Source: Sympetrum striolatum (lineage: Eukaryota; Arthropoda; Insecta; Odonata; Libellulidae). Taken from it: a stretch of DNA of 64,000 nt. The DNA lies in assembly GCA_947579665.1 (NCBI GenBank), contig OX388347.1:21630562-21694561 (forward strand), in the 5' to 3' direction. Under the pieces are notes generated by a model, which saw nothing but the letters and a program-made list of their open reading frames with translations, was not told where the DNA came from and ran no database searches. Positions 1-11,380 of this stretch are shown here, one piece after another (position 1 is the first letter of the stretch; the number at the start of each line of letters is the position of its first letter). The position numbers were made by a program, and so were the translations under genes.

Positions 1-560
1 TAGAGCATTTAAATGAATCGAGAGTGACTGGCCTTGAAATAGATATTGGACTTAAAATAATTGAAAGCAGGACAGATATGTATGTGTTTGAATGCCTTCC
101 TTCTTCCAATAGCAAACATACGATAAAAATTAAATAGATGAATTTAGTGCTTCTAAAATGTTCAGTAACAGATGCAGTTTTTTTGTAAATCTTATTTAGT
201 GTAAAAACGAATAAATGTGTAAATATTTAATAATATTACCATTATTGATTAATTTAATAAATTGAGCTTATTATATAAATGAGTTGCTAGTAACAGAAAA
301 TCAGGCGACTAAAGCATACTAAGTTGGCTATATTACTTTTAAAATAGGTTGATTTTCAAAGATAGAACTCCAATGGCTAAGACTTCCAGTTTACTTCTAA
401 CTGATATTTTCAGTAGATATACTTGGAAAAAATCTAACGGTGTATCATTATTTAAAAAATTCACGACCCAGAAATTGTAGGATAATTCATCTCGTATCTC
501 ACTGTCACACTGCCAAAATAAGGAAGCGGCTTTTATTTTTGTTGGCATTAATTCGAGAAG
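1..560. other. AT-rich sequence, nothing recognised
   Basis: AT-rich DNA with frequent stops in all frames. I see no repeat structure, RNA gene or domain. The short ORFs here are what chance gives in such composition. Confidence 0.6.
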
Positions 561-960
561 ATGGGATATTTGTGTGGGGTCAAGGAATCATGGGCTGGTG
601 TGATCGAGGAGGCGTATCCATTGTGCGCGGAATGACGTGCATTGCTGCTCGAGTGAATTACGTCAGAGCACGGCAATATTCTCGCCAAGTGAGCGTTAAT
701 TGAAGCACAGGATTGCGGCGGCGTCTCGAAAAGTGAGGATTACGCAGACCAACGGAGCGACTAACGAACGCAATTAGACGACGCCGTCTTTATTCCCAAA
801 CAATCGCCATCTCGCGAAGAAATGCTGAATTACTACAGATCATACCTCACCTATTTCCGGTAATCTCCATTAAACGCCGAAGGACAAATGATCTCTCGTT
901 TTTCGGATTGTACGAATGTACTCGAAGAGAGAGAAATGGGCCCTTCGAGTGGAACACCTT
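561..960. other. CpG-richer island, no ORF
   Basis: About 400 bp with clearly higher GC and many CpG dinucleotides, between AT-rich flanks. Sequence is complex and not tandemly repeated. The open frame at 440-703 has no recognisable domain and an ordinary chance length. It resembles the other islands in this window (6.8, 18.5, 26, 34, 38, 47, 52, 55 and 58 kb). I infer a possible regulatory sequence; function is unproven. Confidence 0.35.
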
Positions 961-1625
961 TTCATTCTGGAATTCAATTGATTGCAACGTCGTTCAAAAA
1001 GTTGAGGTCTTTATGATAATTCATTATGATAAAAACTTCGTGTGCTTCGAAATCAAACTTTTGATCTTATTCAGCGGATTTCTTAAGTCTTCTTTTTACC
1101 CTTGAGTTTAAATGCTTCAACAAGTTAAGGCAGATGCCATAATAATCTTGAATGTAACGCAGCGTAATGATGAAAAGTATAAAATAATTTAAAAATAGAC
1201 TTAAAAATTTATAGTTGCAAAATTATTATTCGTATATGCATAAGGTATAATTGTATCTTTAGACAACCATGTATTGAACGGGAATAGTTTATGTAAAAAT
1301 TGTGTTTTTTTATTTTAAAGGGATGGAAATTTGTTGTACGATTATGATTCAGACTAGTATGTAACATTGTATTGTGCAAGACTTTAATTTGTGAATTTGT
1401 TATGTTATTTGGAAAATTGTAGACAAACTTGCAAATTGTTACCACCGGACTAGTTGTCCATTTGTAACACCTGTATTTATGATAATAATAATAATAAAAA
1501 TTCGAAATTCAATTATTTTAAGAAGTATAGCTGTTATCCCGATAGTTAATCATTTTAAAATATTTTTTGACTCGTTAAAATAATCCATGAGACTTAATTT
1601 AAAAATAAGTTATATATTTGTAGAT
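961..1625. other. AT-rich sequence with short (ATA)n run
   Basis: Nothing recognised except a short run of ATA triplets near 1478-1499. No coding signal. Confidence 0.5.
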
Positions 1626-1629
1626 TTAA

Positions 1630-1725
1630 ACACAATCTATATTCACAGTTTATTGAAAAAATACGTATCTTATATCTTATTATGTCATAAGTATTTTTTC
1701 AATAAACTGTGGACATAGATTGTGC
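1630..1725. mobile_element. TTAA-flanked palindromic MITE (96 bp)
   Basis: Two arms of about 35 bp (1630-1664 and 1691-1725) are reverse complements with two or three mismatches around a 26-bp AT-rich loop. TTAA lies directly outside each end (1626-1629 and 1726-1729). That matches the fixed target of piggyBac-type insertions, although TTAA is common in AT-rich DNA and may be chance. There is no coding capacity. A foldback of another class is possible. Confidence 0.6.
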
Positions 1726-1729
1726 TTAA

Positions 1730-2110
1730 TTCACCTAATCATGCATAAGTTCCACCACATATCGTCGGAATGGCTTAATTATAAAATGATATATTCAAAT
1801 GGTTTACCTGTATTTTATTTCTAATTTATAATTTTGCTTTAGTTCTACTGTAATGCTTTCATCATAATCATTAGTGAGCATAATACTTGCAAACCGACTT
1901 ACTTTATTAAAGATTATACGTGATATCTCGGTAGGCGTTCTGAGATTTTTTTTTGATGAAGGATGTTAATTATCAGATTATATTTATCCAAACTTGGGGT
2001 AAAGCTTGAAATTTTTTGATGATTTTTCCAAGGAGCGGTTAAATAACATCATCCACTATGCTGAGTTGAATGATCAGATCACTAAACTAAAATTAGATTA
2101 ACTTTGTTAA
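1730..2110. other. AT-rich sequence, nothing recognised
   Basis: No ORF, repeat or RNA signal that I can support. Confidence 0.5.
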
Positions 2111-2114
2111 TTTA

Positions 2115-2335
2115 ACTCAGGGGTAATACCTTCTCGGAAGACCCAGTGGATATTATGCTATCACCAGGACGCGTTGGTCTATCAGATGCTGCGAATATAT
2201 TACGGAAATAGATACCAGAGCTAGTCTTTTTAGAGACTCATCTTGCGCGGAGGATACTCGACGGTAACAGGGAAAAAGATTGAAGATCCACTCTCTCCCA
2301 CGCAGCCAAGGGCGGCTCTATACGAGGGCTGTGTG
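2115..2335 (+). mobile_element. CR1-like LINE, decayed C-terminal end
   Basis: Translation gives NTFSEDPVDIMLSPGRVG and, after a frame change, EIDTRASLFRDS. These line up with the C-terminal signature shared with the copies at 35.2 kb (FSEDTIGIM, then REIDTRTNRFK) and 50.3 kb (EIDARTNRF). In intact CR1/jockey-type LINEs this part follows the reverse transcriptase, near the ORF2 end. Frameshifts and stops show a dead copy. The clade assignment is from memory of the family. Confidence 0.5.
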
Positions 2336-3099
2336 TATATTTAGATATATATTCAGATAAAGATGGATGCTCATCTCTTTACAGCGTACGTACTAAGGTT
2401 AGAAGTTCTAAGTATTTATGGTTGCTATGTTGCAAAATGTCTATTTGACAGAAAATTCAACATTCCTCTCCGTGAGTTTTAAAGCTAATACGTTTTGAAT
2501 TAATGGCAACATTTGTGTGTTTATTTTTGTTAGCACAAGTGTTAAGGTAATTTGGTATTAGAAACATGGAAGTCCTTACTTTCATCTCTACTGAGCAAAT
2601 ATTATTAGTAAATTATATCTATCGTTTCATTTCTATTTTTTTGCTTCTTGAGAATGTAAATATTAGTAGAGTCCACAAAAAGAATTTTATCAATAAGAAC
2701 AGCCTAGTTTTCGCTACCGTGTAACATCGTCAGGTGAAATACAGAAAAAATGACCGAAATCTAAAACGAGAGAGGAAAATGGCAGGGAGAGGAAGCTGGG
2801 AAATGTGAGTGATTAAGGAAAGGAAGATAGGATCGAAGGGAATGGGGGGCAATTGTTACAGACAAATTTTACAAATTGACACAACCCAATAATAAAAGGG
2901 AACATCACTGAAGCGCCACAACAATAACTTAATTGAAAAATCTGATATGGCCAGCACAATACTTTCTCCATTTATAAGATGTAAAATATTTATCTACGAC
3001 AGTATTTTCGAACTCTATATTCAATCTAAACTTGGATGATAAGTGATTAATTTATATCATATTTTCTTTTACGTCACAAACATTATAAATAATCTTTTT
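2336..3099. other. AT-rich sequence, nothing recognised
   Basis: No supported feature. A G/A-rich patch around 2770-2850 is compositional only. Confidence 0.5.
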
Positions 3100-3655
3100 T
3101 CGGGACATGTTCGATGAAAAACGATGAAATTGGACTTTCGCCCACAGCGCCCAGAGCGCCCACTAAGCACCTAATCAGCAATTTCCGGTTTATCAGTGTT
3201 TCATGAATAACTCCTAAACAATCAGTTATAAAAAAATATGTTTCATACAAAAGTTATAGAACATTTTATTTTCTAAAACTTTTATAAATAATAGTATATA
3301 CCTAAATATCAGATTAATGGAGATATTTTGCAAAAATGGAAACGAGCTTCGAAAATAAAAGTTCGACTTCCGGTAATCCGATTTACTCCAAAAACTAACC
3401 AAATCTAACGACACCCACCACAGTGCAATATATGAAGTTTTGTATTGATACGACTAACAGTTCTTACGTTAGAGCGCCCACAAGCACAGACACACATACA
3501 CACACACACACACACACACAGACATCATTCCCAAAATGGCCAAAACGTGTTCTAGGGACCCCAAAACATGTATTTCCGTTGAAATCTTGAAGTCAATTTT
3601 TTATGGAAACAATACTTTCTCTATACTACGTATATGGAGAAAGTAAAAACATGAA
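3100..3655 (+). mobile_element. LINE 3'-UTR-like repeat
   Basis: A non-coding stretch with features I associate with 3' ends of arthropod RTE-type LINEs: a (CA)n run, a segment with several short homopolymers, and a terminal imperfect hairpin pairing ACTTTCTC with GAGAAAGT near 3619-3649, then an A-rich end. It contains no ORF. Assignment rests on general appearance and the hairpin, so it is tentative. Confidence 0.4.
3480..3523. repeat. (CA)n microsatellite
   Basis: A run of CA dinucleotides with a few interruptions (CACAGACACACATA at the left, then pure CA). It sits inside the LINE-3'-like repeat. Confidence 0.9.
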
Positions 3656-4022
3656 CTATGTTCTGCAGTGCCGCAATTAGAAAATACTGTACATGATTCC
3701 GGTTTTAATCTTATTAGCACGTTTAACTGTTTACCGTGAGTGCAATATGAAAGTATACAGAATAGTCTATTTTTCACTGTTTTTATCGCTCCTTAAATCT
3801 CCAAAGTGTTATTTTTTTCAGTTTATTAGTAATTCAGGCATGATAATGGATGAGAATTTTTCTTAGATTTTCTTGTACTGAAATGAGAAGGTTGGCAAAA
3901 TTGCAAAATTTCGCATAGATCGCAACTGTAAGCTGCCAAAGCAGATGAGTGAATGATTTGATGAATAGCATCATCATTCCTATAATTAAATATAGTTATT
4001 ATTAACGTTTTGTGGTCTAAGT
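3656..4022. other. AT-rich sequence, possible LINE remnant on minus strand
   Basis: Mostly unrecognised. Reading the minus strand just before the MITE at 4031 gives YLDHKTLIIT, which could continue the LINE at 4245-4530 across the MITE. That link is weak. Confidence 0.3.
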
Positions 4023-4244
4023 ATGTGCATTAGGGTGGATCGAAAAAACTTTTATTTCGAAATAGGTCAATTTGACATTTTTCATAAAAAAAATATATTT
4101 TTGACTAAAAATTGCAGCCTCAAAACCTAATCCTATCGAGATGAAATTTTGTATGCGCTAAAAGGACCGCCAGCCGAGAACTTTAAGCACTAGCCGTTGA
4201 CCAATTTCAAGGAAAACGTTTTTCCGATCCTCCCTAATGTGTAT
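4023..4244. mobile_element. hAT-type MITE with 8-bp target duplication
   Basis: The element is 4031-4236 (206 bp). Terminal inverted repeats start TAGGGTGGATCG on the left and TAGGGAGGATCG on the right (reverse complement), about 20 bp each with few mismatches. Flanks ATGTGCAT (4023-4030) and ATGTGTAT (4237-4244) agree at 7 of 8 bases, the target-duplication length of the hAT superfamily. There is no transposase, so movement would depend on a partner elsewhere. Confidence 0.75.
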
Positions 4245-4530
4245 CAATTCCTTGACCAAATGAATTTAATTTCAGACGTTTCGATTTGATTGAGATCTTT
4301 TTATCTAGGCGCCCAGGTCTTCGAACCATAAAGTAGCTGGGGGACAGCCGTTGAATTTTAAAATTTCATTTGCGTTTCTTTGGTGGTTTTCCTTTTTAGG
4401 GTCTTTCTTATGGCCCGCAAATTCGTTGGTAAGTAGTTTTATTTGTGATATCTTTCCCCTCTTCGTAGGTTATGCCACATCGTTGGTATTTAAAGTGTGA
4501 AACTTGCTTTAAACTGTTATCACGCCTAGA
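4245..4530 (-). mobile_element. Decayed LINE reverse-transcriptase C-terminal region
   Basis: The minus strand reads QVSHFKYQRCGITYEEGKDI, then after a frameshift IRKTLKRKTTKETQMKF, a stop, and AVPQLLYGSKTW. Next come KDLNQIETSEIKFIWSRN and a stop. This is the thumb and post-RT region of a non-LTR retrotransposon (FKYLG... then LLYGSETW... motifs). At least one frameshift and two or three stops make it a pseudogene copy. The hAT-type MITE lies directly downstream in element orientation. The family resembles RTE-like endonuclease-RT elements; the clade is not certain. Confidence 0.75.
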
Positions 4531-4940
4531 CCACATAAAAAATGAAGAAATAAGGCAGTAATTAAAAGTACAGTCAATGGGATATATAGCAACAGACTAC
4601 AAAAGAAGATGGTAGGACCACGTTTGCCTCATGACAAGATGGTGAAGCTGGAGCAGGCAATATTCCTAATCCTTGAAAGTTAGATGATCAATGTTTTTAT
4701 ATGGATTTGTTCCCCTAATAAATCAATAGTTCCCGCTCTTTCTTTGCTGATTTCATATTACACATATACAAATGTAAAAGGCTTGTTTACACTTGAATAT
4801 TACGTTTCGTAAGAGTTAGATTGGCGACCTGAAGATGTCATTTTTTGTTGTTGTAGCTATATTGTAATTTTTATGCCAGTACGATGTTTGTTTAAATAAA
4901 CCAGTCATAGCTCCTTTGGTCGCCAAAATCGCCTCTCCCA
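4531..4940. other. AT-rich sequence, possible upstream LINE remnants
   Basis: No motif I can support. The LINE at 4245-4530 may extend here in unrecognisable form. Confidence 0.35.
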
Positions 4941-4946
4941 GTGCGG

Positions 4947-5254
4947 TTTTGTTAGAATAAAACTTACTTTTACACCTTATGAAAATATATACTACATTTT
5001 ATTCCTCTAAAAAGAACACCACTTGAATTGTGTGGTTTACAAAAAAATTCCATCCGATGAATACTCTCATCCTCGCCTTATGATTAGACCCCTCACGTTC
5101 TTGGCCAGTTTCTCCTGAAGATGCTTCGTCTGCCCGTGACTAATGCTCCTTCGCAAAAAAGACCATGATATTAAAGATGGCGCTCGGAGATGATGAGTGA
5201 TTAATGTTTCCTCCGAACAGATGGCGCTGTGAGGATCGCTTTATTCTAACAAAA
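4947..5254. repeat. 308-bp segment bounded by 15-bp inverted repeats
   Basis: The 15 bases at 4947-4961 (TTTTGTTAGAATAAA) recur as a perfect reverse complement at 5240-5254. The interior is non-coding and contains two GATGGCGCT words near 5178 and 5220. No convincing target duplication lies outside the ends, so this is a candidate MITE or two ends of an older repeat. Confidence 0.4.
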
Positions 5255-6779
5255 TAAATGGCAAATTCCAACATGTAGCTGCAACATAGTTCCCGGTATT
5301 CCTTGACTCACACGAAGCTGTAATGGAACCTGATCCTCAGTTGTGTATAGGTATATATATTCCATATGTAAATACGAATTTTCTTATCGTGCAACTTCGG
5401 ATTCAATGTCACCAATAAGCAGGTTTTCTGATTATAAATCCAACCACGAACCTTATGAAGCATAATTTCATGTTATAAATAAAGAGGACATTTAGAACAC
5501 GATTTTATCGTATATTTTTTCTGCTGTTATTAATCTAATCTGATATTATCCTTCTAGTTCTTATCACCCAAAAGAAATTGGTCATTAGGATGAAAATTTA
5601 CTTCGCGTTCATTATCTCCTAAGGATAAGCGTAGGCGGAATAAGTCGACGGGATCAGAGCACGGACCCGGTTGATTTATCAATTGAGCTTTCCCATCTAA
5701 CAGGTTCCTCATCGCCTCACGTGCCAAGTAGTTACTGTTGTGTAATGTAAAACAGTAGATAGAGCAACCACCAGGAAAATGGGAATAGAGTTCATGTTAC
5801 GGGCCCGTCAAACTCTTTCGCATTCTCTAGCTCTTGGATTTACCAGAAGAAGTTCTATACTTACCTTATCCAACATGATACCCCATTCCTGTTGGTTTTA
5901 TCTTCATTCTATTATTCTTCTGGATACATAATAGTGAAATGATTATGCTTCTAAATCCTTATATAACAATAATTGCAATATAACCGGAAATTTTTAATTT
6001 GGTCGTATTTAAAGCTAAACATAATTTTCAGAGACAGATAAAATTAATCTAGAACCTTGATATCAATTCGTATTGACGTGGTATTAAAATATGCAGACAG
6101 CAGCATATTTAACCATCAGACGGCAATTGCGTGTCATGTCGACTGACGTTCGTTTATCGTAATATTGGGAATTGCAATTAAAAATTATAGAAATACATCC
6201 ATTTGTTTGAGAAATTAGCTAAAAACCCAAGAGAATTGCCTAGTGATATAAAATGATGTCTAGAGACCTTTCAGGCTTCGCTGGTTCCCCAACTTTAGTC
6301 TAGTGAAACCCTCAATCGTGACTAACAAATGATCTGATTATCTGAAAGAGGCGAAGGAAGTAAAGAACATAAGTCTTTCTACAAATTTTTATCTAATAGA
6401 ATATTACATTTGCCTATCTTTCTATCGCTGTCTTATATCAATCCCTAGTAAATGACTTTCGTGAGATTTTTTCAATTTTCTATTATCGTGTGGATTACAT
6501 CTAATCTTTCAGATGACATTTAATCCTCTCTCTCGTTCTTTTAGGATCCAGCCATGATTCAATTTGCGGAAGCATCTTTTCAGATTCTTCGCTGCATTTA
6601 TGGACACCTCATTCGTGAAGTATAAATGGTCCGGTAATGGCTGCCAACAAAAACGAAACTCCCATCAAGGGAAATGTATGCGTAATCACTTAAGACTCAC
6701 ATTTCACTCTTCCGTATTACATGGTAATACTCCATTCAAAAATCGGGGATAATACTGCATAATTCATTAAACAGAGGAC
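5255..6779. other. Unannotated AT-rich sequence
   Basis: About 1.5 kb without a supported feature. The ORF at 6564-6752 has no domain. Confidence 0.5.
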
Positions 6780-7440
6780 TCATTATTGCGCAGGGTCTTT
6801 TTATTGGCCGAGGCGCACGCCTCTGCCGGCGGAAGAGCGAATCTCCGTTGTCGCGCGCGCTTCCGTATCTGGCCCTCTTGGCTGCGTCCCTGTTTTTATC
6901 TTCTTTTCTTTCGGACAATTTTCTCCGCGGCGTCGAATCACCCTCTTCCTTTTTATGCGTCTCTCCCCGAAGCAAGAACTCATTAACTTCCATGCATACA
7001 AATGAAGGCGAAACTGCGTTCCCTATATCTCTGATGCGGGCCAATCTCGGGGAGTAACAGCTCCTCCCTTCGACAATTCCCCGAACTTTCCGCGTCCGAC
7101 CTCTTTAAGGAGATTTCCTCTCCTTCCTTCCTCCGAATTATGCGCCCTTCTTTAAAGAGGATCCGAAGAATAACTTTTTTACGCCTCTCGGAGATTTATA
7201 TCGGGGGAAATGGCCGGAGAGTGAAGGGCGTACTTTTTAAGGGGTTTATGCAAGATCGCCGCGGAGAGATATCCTTCGGCTTCTGATAAGGACACGGCGA
7301 TCCTCGGAAGGATGCGTTGCGGCAAACGGCGCGGAAAATGCTTTGGGAAACGAGATTTCACTTCTGAAACTGTTGCCGATTCCGCTGTTCGGGCGTTTTA
7401 AAATGCCAACCGTAACAGTATCAGAGCACACGTACAGTCG
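6780..7440. other. CpG-rich island, no convincing gene
   Basis: Abrupt change to GC- and CpG-rich complex sequence for about 660 bp. Overlapping ORFs occur on both strands (for example 6736-7044 minus and 6848-7057 plus). That is expected when stop codons become rare, and none has a domain. No transposon similarity is visible. It is directly followed by a LINE fragment. I infer a host conserved or regulatory block. Confidence 0.4.
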
Positions 7441-7473
7441 ATAAAGGTCAGGTCTACAGATCAGATATCTAAA

Positions 7474-8612
7474 GTGCCGGAAAATTTTAGGTTGACTTTC
7501 GGAAGCGAAATTGCTTTCTTTTGGTGTGAAGGAAATGTTAAGAGGAGTTTAAAGTGGATGTTACGGAAAGGAGGACAAATACCCCGAAGGAAAAGGATGA
7601 TTAAATGCTTCGTGTGGATTGTGACCCTATATGGCAGCGAGGCGTGGACTCTAAAGAAGAAAGAGAGAAACAGAATAGGTGCGTTCGAAATGTGGGTTTG
7701 TGGACAAATGCCAAACATCAAGTGGATGGACAAAGTTAGGAATGAAGAGGTACTGAGGAGGGTGAATAAAAAAAGAAGATTGATCGATTTGACAATCCAA
7801 AGGAAGAAGAATTGGATAGGGCATGCAATAAGAAGGAACTGCTTACTTAACCTTTCCTTGACTGTGCCTAGAAAACTTCCAAAAACAGCGGTGCGGGGTA
7901 CTCGGGTACCCCAATGCTTTTTTCACGAATATTACGTTGTTTTTTTTTCTGTTACTTAACCTTTAATTATGTTTAGAAATACGTTATTGATTATTTTGTT
8001 GAGATTATCTTTCATTTATTTGGAGGTAGCATTAGAGTTTTGACTATAATATGGAATTGTATAGTACAACTAAATTTGAATAACCTTATTTTATTTTAAT
8101 TATATTTACTGTTATAATTACTGTTAATGCAATAAATAATGAATCGATTGAAAAATCTGTAAGAAAGGGTGACTTAATTGCCACAATAACACGACATAAC
8201 ATTGTATATAGCAATGCAAGGAAAAATGGCTGTGCGGGGTACTTTTGTACCTCATTCAAAAACCAAACATATTTTGGAAATAAGTATGTGAAACAAATTT
8301 CTTTCAATTACATAATATAAAACAAAAATGTATGCACGAATAAATGGAATAAGAAACGTATGTGGTTATTAACAAAACTTTTCTATTGAATTTAGCTATT
8401 TTGGGGTCCTCCAGTACCCCGAACCGTCAAGGAAGGGTTTAAGATAGCTGGAAGGCACAGTGGAAGGAAAAGTGAAGAGAGAAATTCATAGATTGCTTAA
8501 AGAATGAAGAACAGTACAGTGGGATGAAGAGAATAACGGAGGATAGGGAAAATCGGAAGAACTACACTTAGGACCAGCGCGAGCAGACTACCCATGCTGA
8601 TGACCCCAAATT
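7474..8612 (+). mobile_element. LINE RT C-terminal fragment, interrupted by a TTAA element
   Basis: Left part (to 7850) translates to VTLYGSEAWTLKKKERNRI, then FEMW, VRNEEVLRRVNKKRRL, RRKNWIGHAIRRNCLL. This is the C-terminal tail of endonuclease-reverse-transcriptase LINEs (LYGSEAW, NEEVLRRV and NWIGHxxRRNCLLK motifs). Right part (from 8443) continues IAGRHSGRKSEE, LKNEEQYSGMKRITEDREN, the usual end of this ORF. Joining the two across the insertion at one TTAA restores N-C-L-L-K in frame. The catalytic RT core is absent, so this is a 5'-truncated dead copy. The left boundary is uncertain, perhaps near 7440. Confidence 0.85.
7851..8438. mobile_element. piggyBac-like non-autonomous element (588 bp, TTAA-flanked)
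   Basis: TTAA at 7847-7850 and 8439-8442 flank the element. Terminal inverted repeats are CCTTTCCTTGAC (left) and ACCCTTCCTTGAC (right, reverse complement), offset by one base. Subterminal GGGGTAC palindromic motifs follow: near 7895-7912, near 8402-8421, and an internal third copy at 8234-8251. The interior is AT-rich with no transposase ORF. TTAA specificity and C-rich inverted repeats are piggyBac traits. The insertion into a LINE ORF, with clean in-frame restoration on removal, makes the boundaries secure. Confidence 0.8.
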
Positions 8613-9776
8613 TCAATTTCACTACACTATTGGTCACTTAACTAGAATTCAAACCCTTGAAATTGTTTTGCCATTGGATCAGTCGTAGGAAAAAGTAATC
8701 ATTCATTTTGCCAATATCGAAAACATAGATCGATATGTTCATTTACCAAAATTGCAGCGTTGGTGATGAGAGTTTGTATCACCGCTTGAACGATTGAAAA
8801 CTTAAAGATAGCAGCTCTATAATCTGTCGATGAATTCCTTCACTTTGCTTCTGTGAAGGATTGGAGAAGTTAGGTAGTTTTCCCATCAACATTTTTGCAG
8901 AAAAAGTAGATCAAGGTTATCCAAAAGAGAACTTTTGCGCTCCACGTCAGCTTTGAGTAAAACGTTAAAGTTGAGTGCAGTAACTTTCTTTCTTTGGATA
9001 TTTATGGAATCCATTAACCATTTCATAACACAGATATTATACTATCCATTGGGGAAACCACAATTAAGCATAATTATTTATGGAATATCTAATAAATTGA
9101 AGCTCACAGCTGTACTCGAGGAAGGAAAAAATACAGACAATTGAGAAATACATTTAATCGTTATTAATTTATCCATACTTGGACAAGCATTCCAAATACA
9201 CTACTAAATTTGAGCTAGAAAACAAATACTCTTCCTTGTAAATCTTTAATAATGGAAAGTATTTCGAGTCACAGGAAGATATACATATTTACGTTTACAT
9301 TGTTACTTATGATTACTGCAATTATTTGTTTTAAGACGAATTTTTGGATCATCGCCGACATAACCTAAGTTCAGTTGCTTTTACTCTCCATAAAATTAAT
9401 TGACGAAACTGTCACTGTGTGGAACTCCATAAAGCTATGTTCACACTTGAGCAGCTTTGTATTCAACAAAGGCATGCGTCATAGCGCATGGTATGATGAA
9501 GGAGAGGCAGGCAATAGCGCATGCCTCTCTCAAGTTGAATGGACCTCATTTTCATGTTGCATGCCTCAGCGCACGTAAATCCAACCAGTTGGATTTTCGT
9601 TCAACATTCTGTACGTTTTTCCAGTGACTTCGATATCAGTTTATTTAGTTTTAAAATAAAATCTACTTAGGCAGTATGGTTATTGAGGAAATTCATTACG
9701 AATGAAATAAAATGGTATTCACTTCTCCAAAAGTTTCATTGGAATAATACAACGATCATTTTCAGGGCCACCAAAA
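8613..9776. other. Unannotated AT-rich sequence
   Basis: No supported gene. A patch at 9440-9590 holds repeated GCATGC/GCGCATG words but no defined boundaries. Confidence 0.45.
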
Positions 9777-9874
9777 CAAACACATATTATAACATATAAA
9801 TAAATAAAACAAATACATAATATTACAAACACATATTATAACATATAAATAAATAAAACAAATACATAATATTA
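9777..9874. repeat. 49-bp perfect tandem duplication
   Basis: The 49-bp unit at 9777-9825 recurs base for base at 9826-9874. It is AT-rich and internally contains TAAATAAATAAAAC. Perfect identity suggests a recent slippage event, or collapse/expansion in assembly. Confidence 0.95.
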
Positions 9875-10495
9875 AATATCAATAAATGACATTTCCGCCA
9901 TAAAGTTTGACCTCACCAAAGCAGGTCATTGCTGGGTTAGATTCATTTTGAATCGAATACCTTAAGAGCGATAAACTTACATCACGCAAAATCGTATTTA
10001 GTGCCCTATGGTTATACAAACATGTAAATAAATTTAGCAGTGCATACAATTATATACTCATGCAAAAGCCGAGTTTTTCTGCACAATTCTTATGCCGAGT
10101 ACTAGGCCCCTCTTCTTAAGCTCGAGGGAGGGCTCCCCTTATCAGCTCTCCCGTGGCAAAGAAGCGTCATTGTCGTATATCGGCTGGAAAATTCCTCACT
10201 TGCTCAGGCAACAATACCTTGTCAATTCTCTCTAAACTACCGATGCCTCAATTACTGTAATTTCATAGCTAATTATTTTCATTGTATACCAGTACCTGCT
10301 GCATTTCCAACCCTAGGCTTTTATTCGACTCGGTTACTTTTCCCAGTTTCTTGGAATGAAATTAGGTACCTCGGCTTATAATGATGTCGGCTTATATTCG
10401 AGTATAAAAAGTATACTCTTTCACAAATACTGCTAGTAAGACTATTGAAATATCGGCTATTCTGTTCCACATTTAAGTGGAAATATTACATCTGG
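9875..10495. other. Unannotated sequence
   Basis: AT-rich with a modestly GC-richer part near 10090-10200. Nothing recognised. Confidence 0.45.
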
Positions 10496-10519
10496 AGGGG
10501 AAAACTCTAAATATCGATT

Positions 10520-10600
10520 TGTGTTTCGGTTGCCTCAGTGAGGATCTCTGTTCGAGCCCCAGCCAAGACACTATTTTTCATTTCTTGTACAACCTCAATA
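10520..10600 (+). mobile_element. Possible tRNA-derived SINE remnant (B box only)
   Basis: CTGTTCGAGCCCCAG near 10548-10562 matches a Pol III B box (GGTTCGANTCC) at most positions, and CCTCAGTGAGG upstream could be a degraded arm. There is no convincing A box or acceptor stem, so this is either a 5'-damaged SINE or chance. Confidence 0.25.
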
Positions 10601-11213
10601 TTATATCTTCATTTTCATCTCTGAGTAGAATTGAATGAAAGAAATGCATTTTCACTTGAACAGTTTTATTGCAAAAGGAAGCATCAATCTTAATTTTCAA
10701 TATTTTAAAGTGAGAGTGTATGACGCTTTTTCTTCTCCCAGAAAATAAACATTTTGGTTATGATCTTTCTAAACTCATAGAGCAAAAGCATAATCAATTT
10801 TCGTGCAAGTGAACTCCAGTGCAATTTCTGCGGCTCAAATATTATATTTATTCCATCATAACTCACGATATTTCACTCTCTGCTGGGACAGAAAATTAAA
10901 TGCGTAACTTCCCATTGCTACAACGCAAAGGCATAATTCACTCTAAAGACGGTATAAACCGCATCACGCATCAGTGTAATTTAATTAGTGAAACCGAAAG
11001 ACTTCTGCAACGATTAATATCTCTAAGAATTTGAATAATCGATCGATATAAAGATTTGACCATCTTAATTATGCATCATTAAATAGTTTTGTCTCGAAAA
11101 GGGATGAGTCGTTTGAGCTCTTTTCCCCCTTAATTAGTTTGAGGGACCTGACCACCGATAAGAATATTCCATTGCGCAATTAGACAGAGTGTTTCAGCCT
11201 GCTTTTCTGGCTG
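10601..11213. other. Unannotated AT-rich sequence
   Basis: No feature supported. Confidence 0.45.
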
Positions 11214-11380
11214 CTATTCTATCCCTATTGGTAGTAGATAAGGGGTGACGTGGAAGGTGGATTTCGCAAACAAGAAATATAGAAATGCTTTGCGTGTAGT
11301 CATGTTTTTGGCCTTCATTTTCAGTTCTTCACGTGCAATCGAGTTGTTCACATCGAAAACGTATCTTTCAGAGGACTTAC

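Noticed and set aside
9430..9600. Possible repeat shared with 17640-17770 (GCATGC/GCGCATG words)
   Set aside because: Word sharing without collinear alignment or ends; not enough to call a family.
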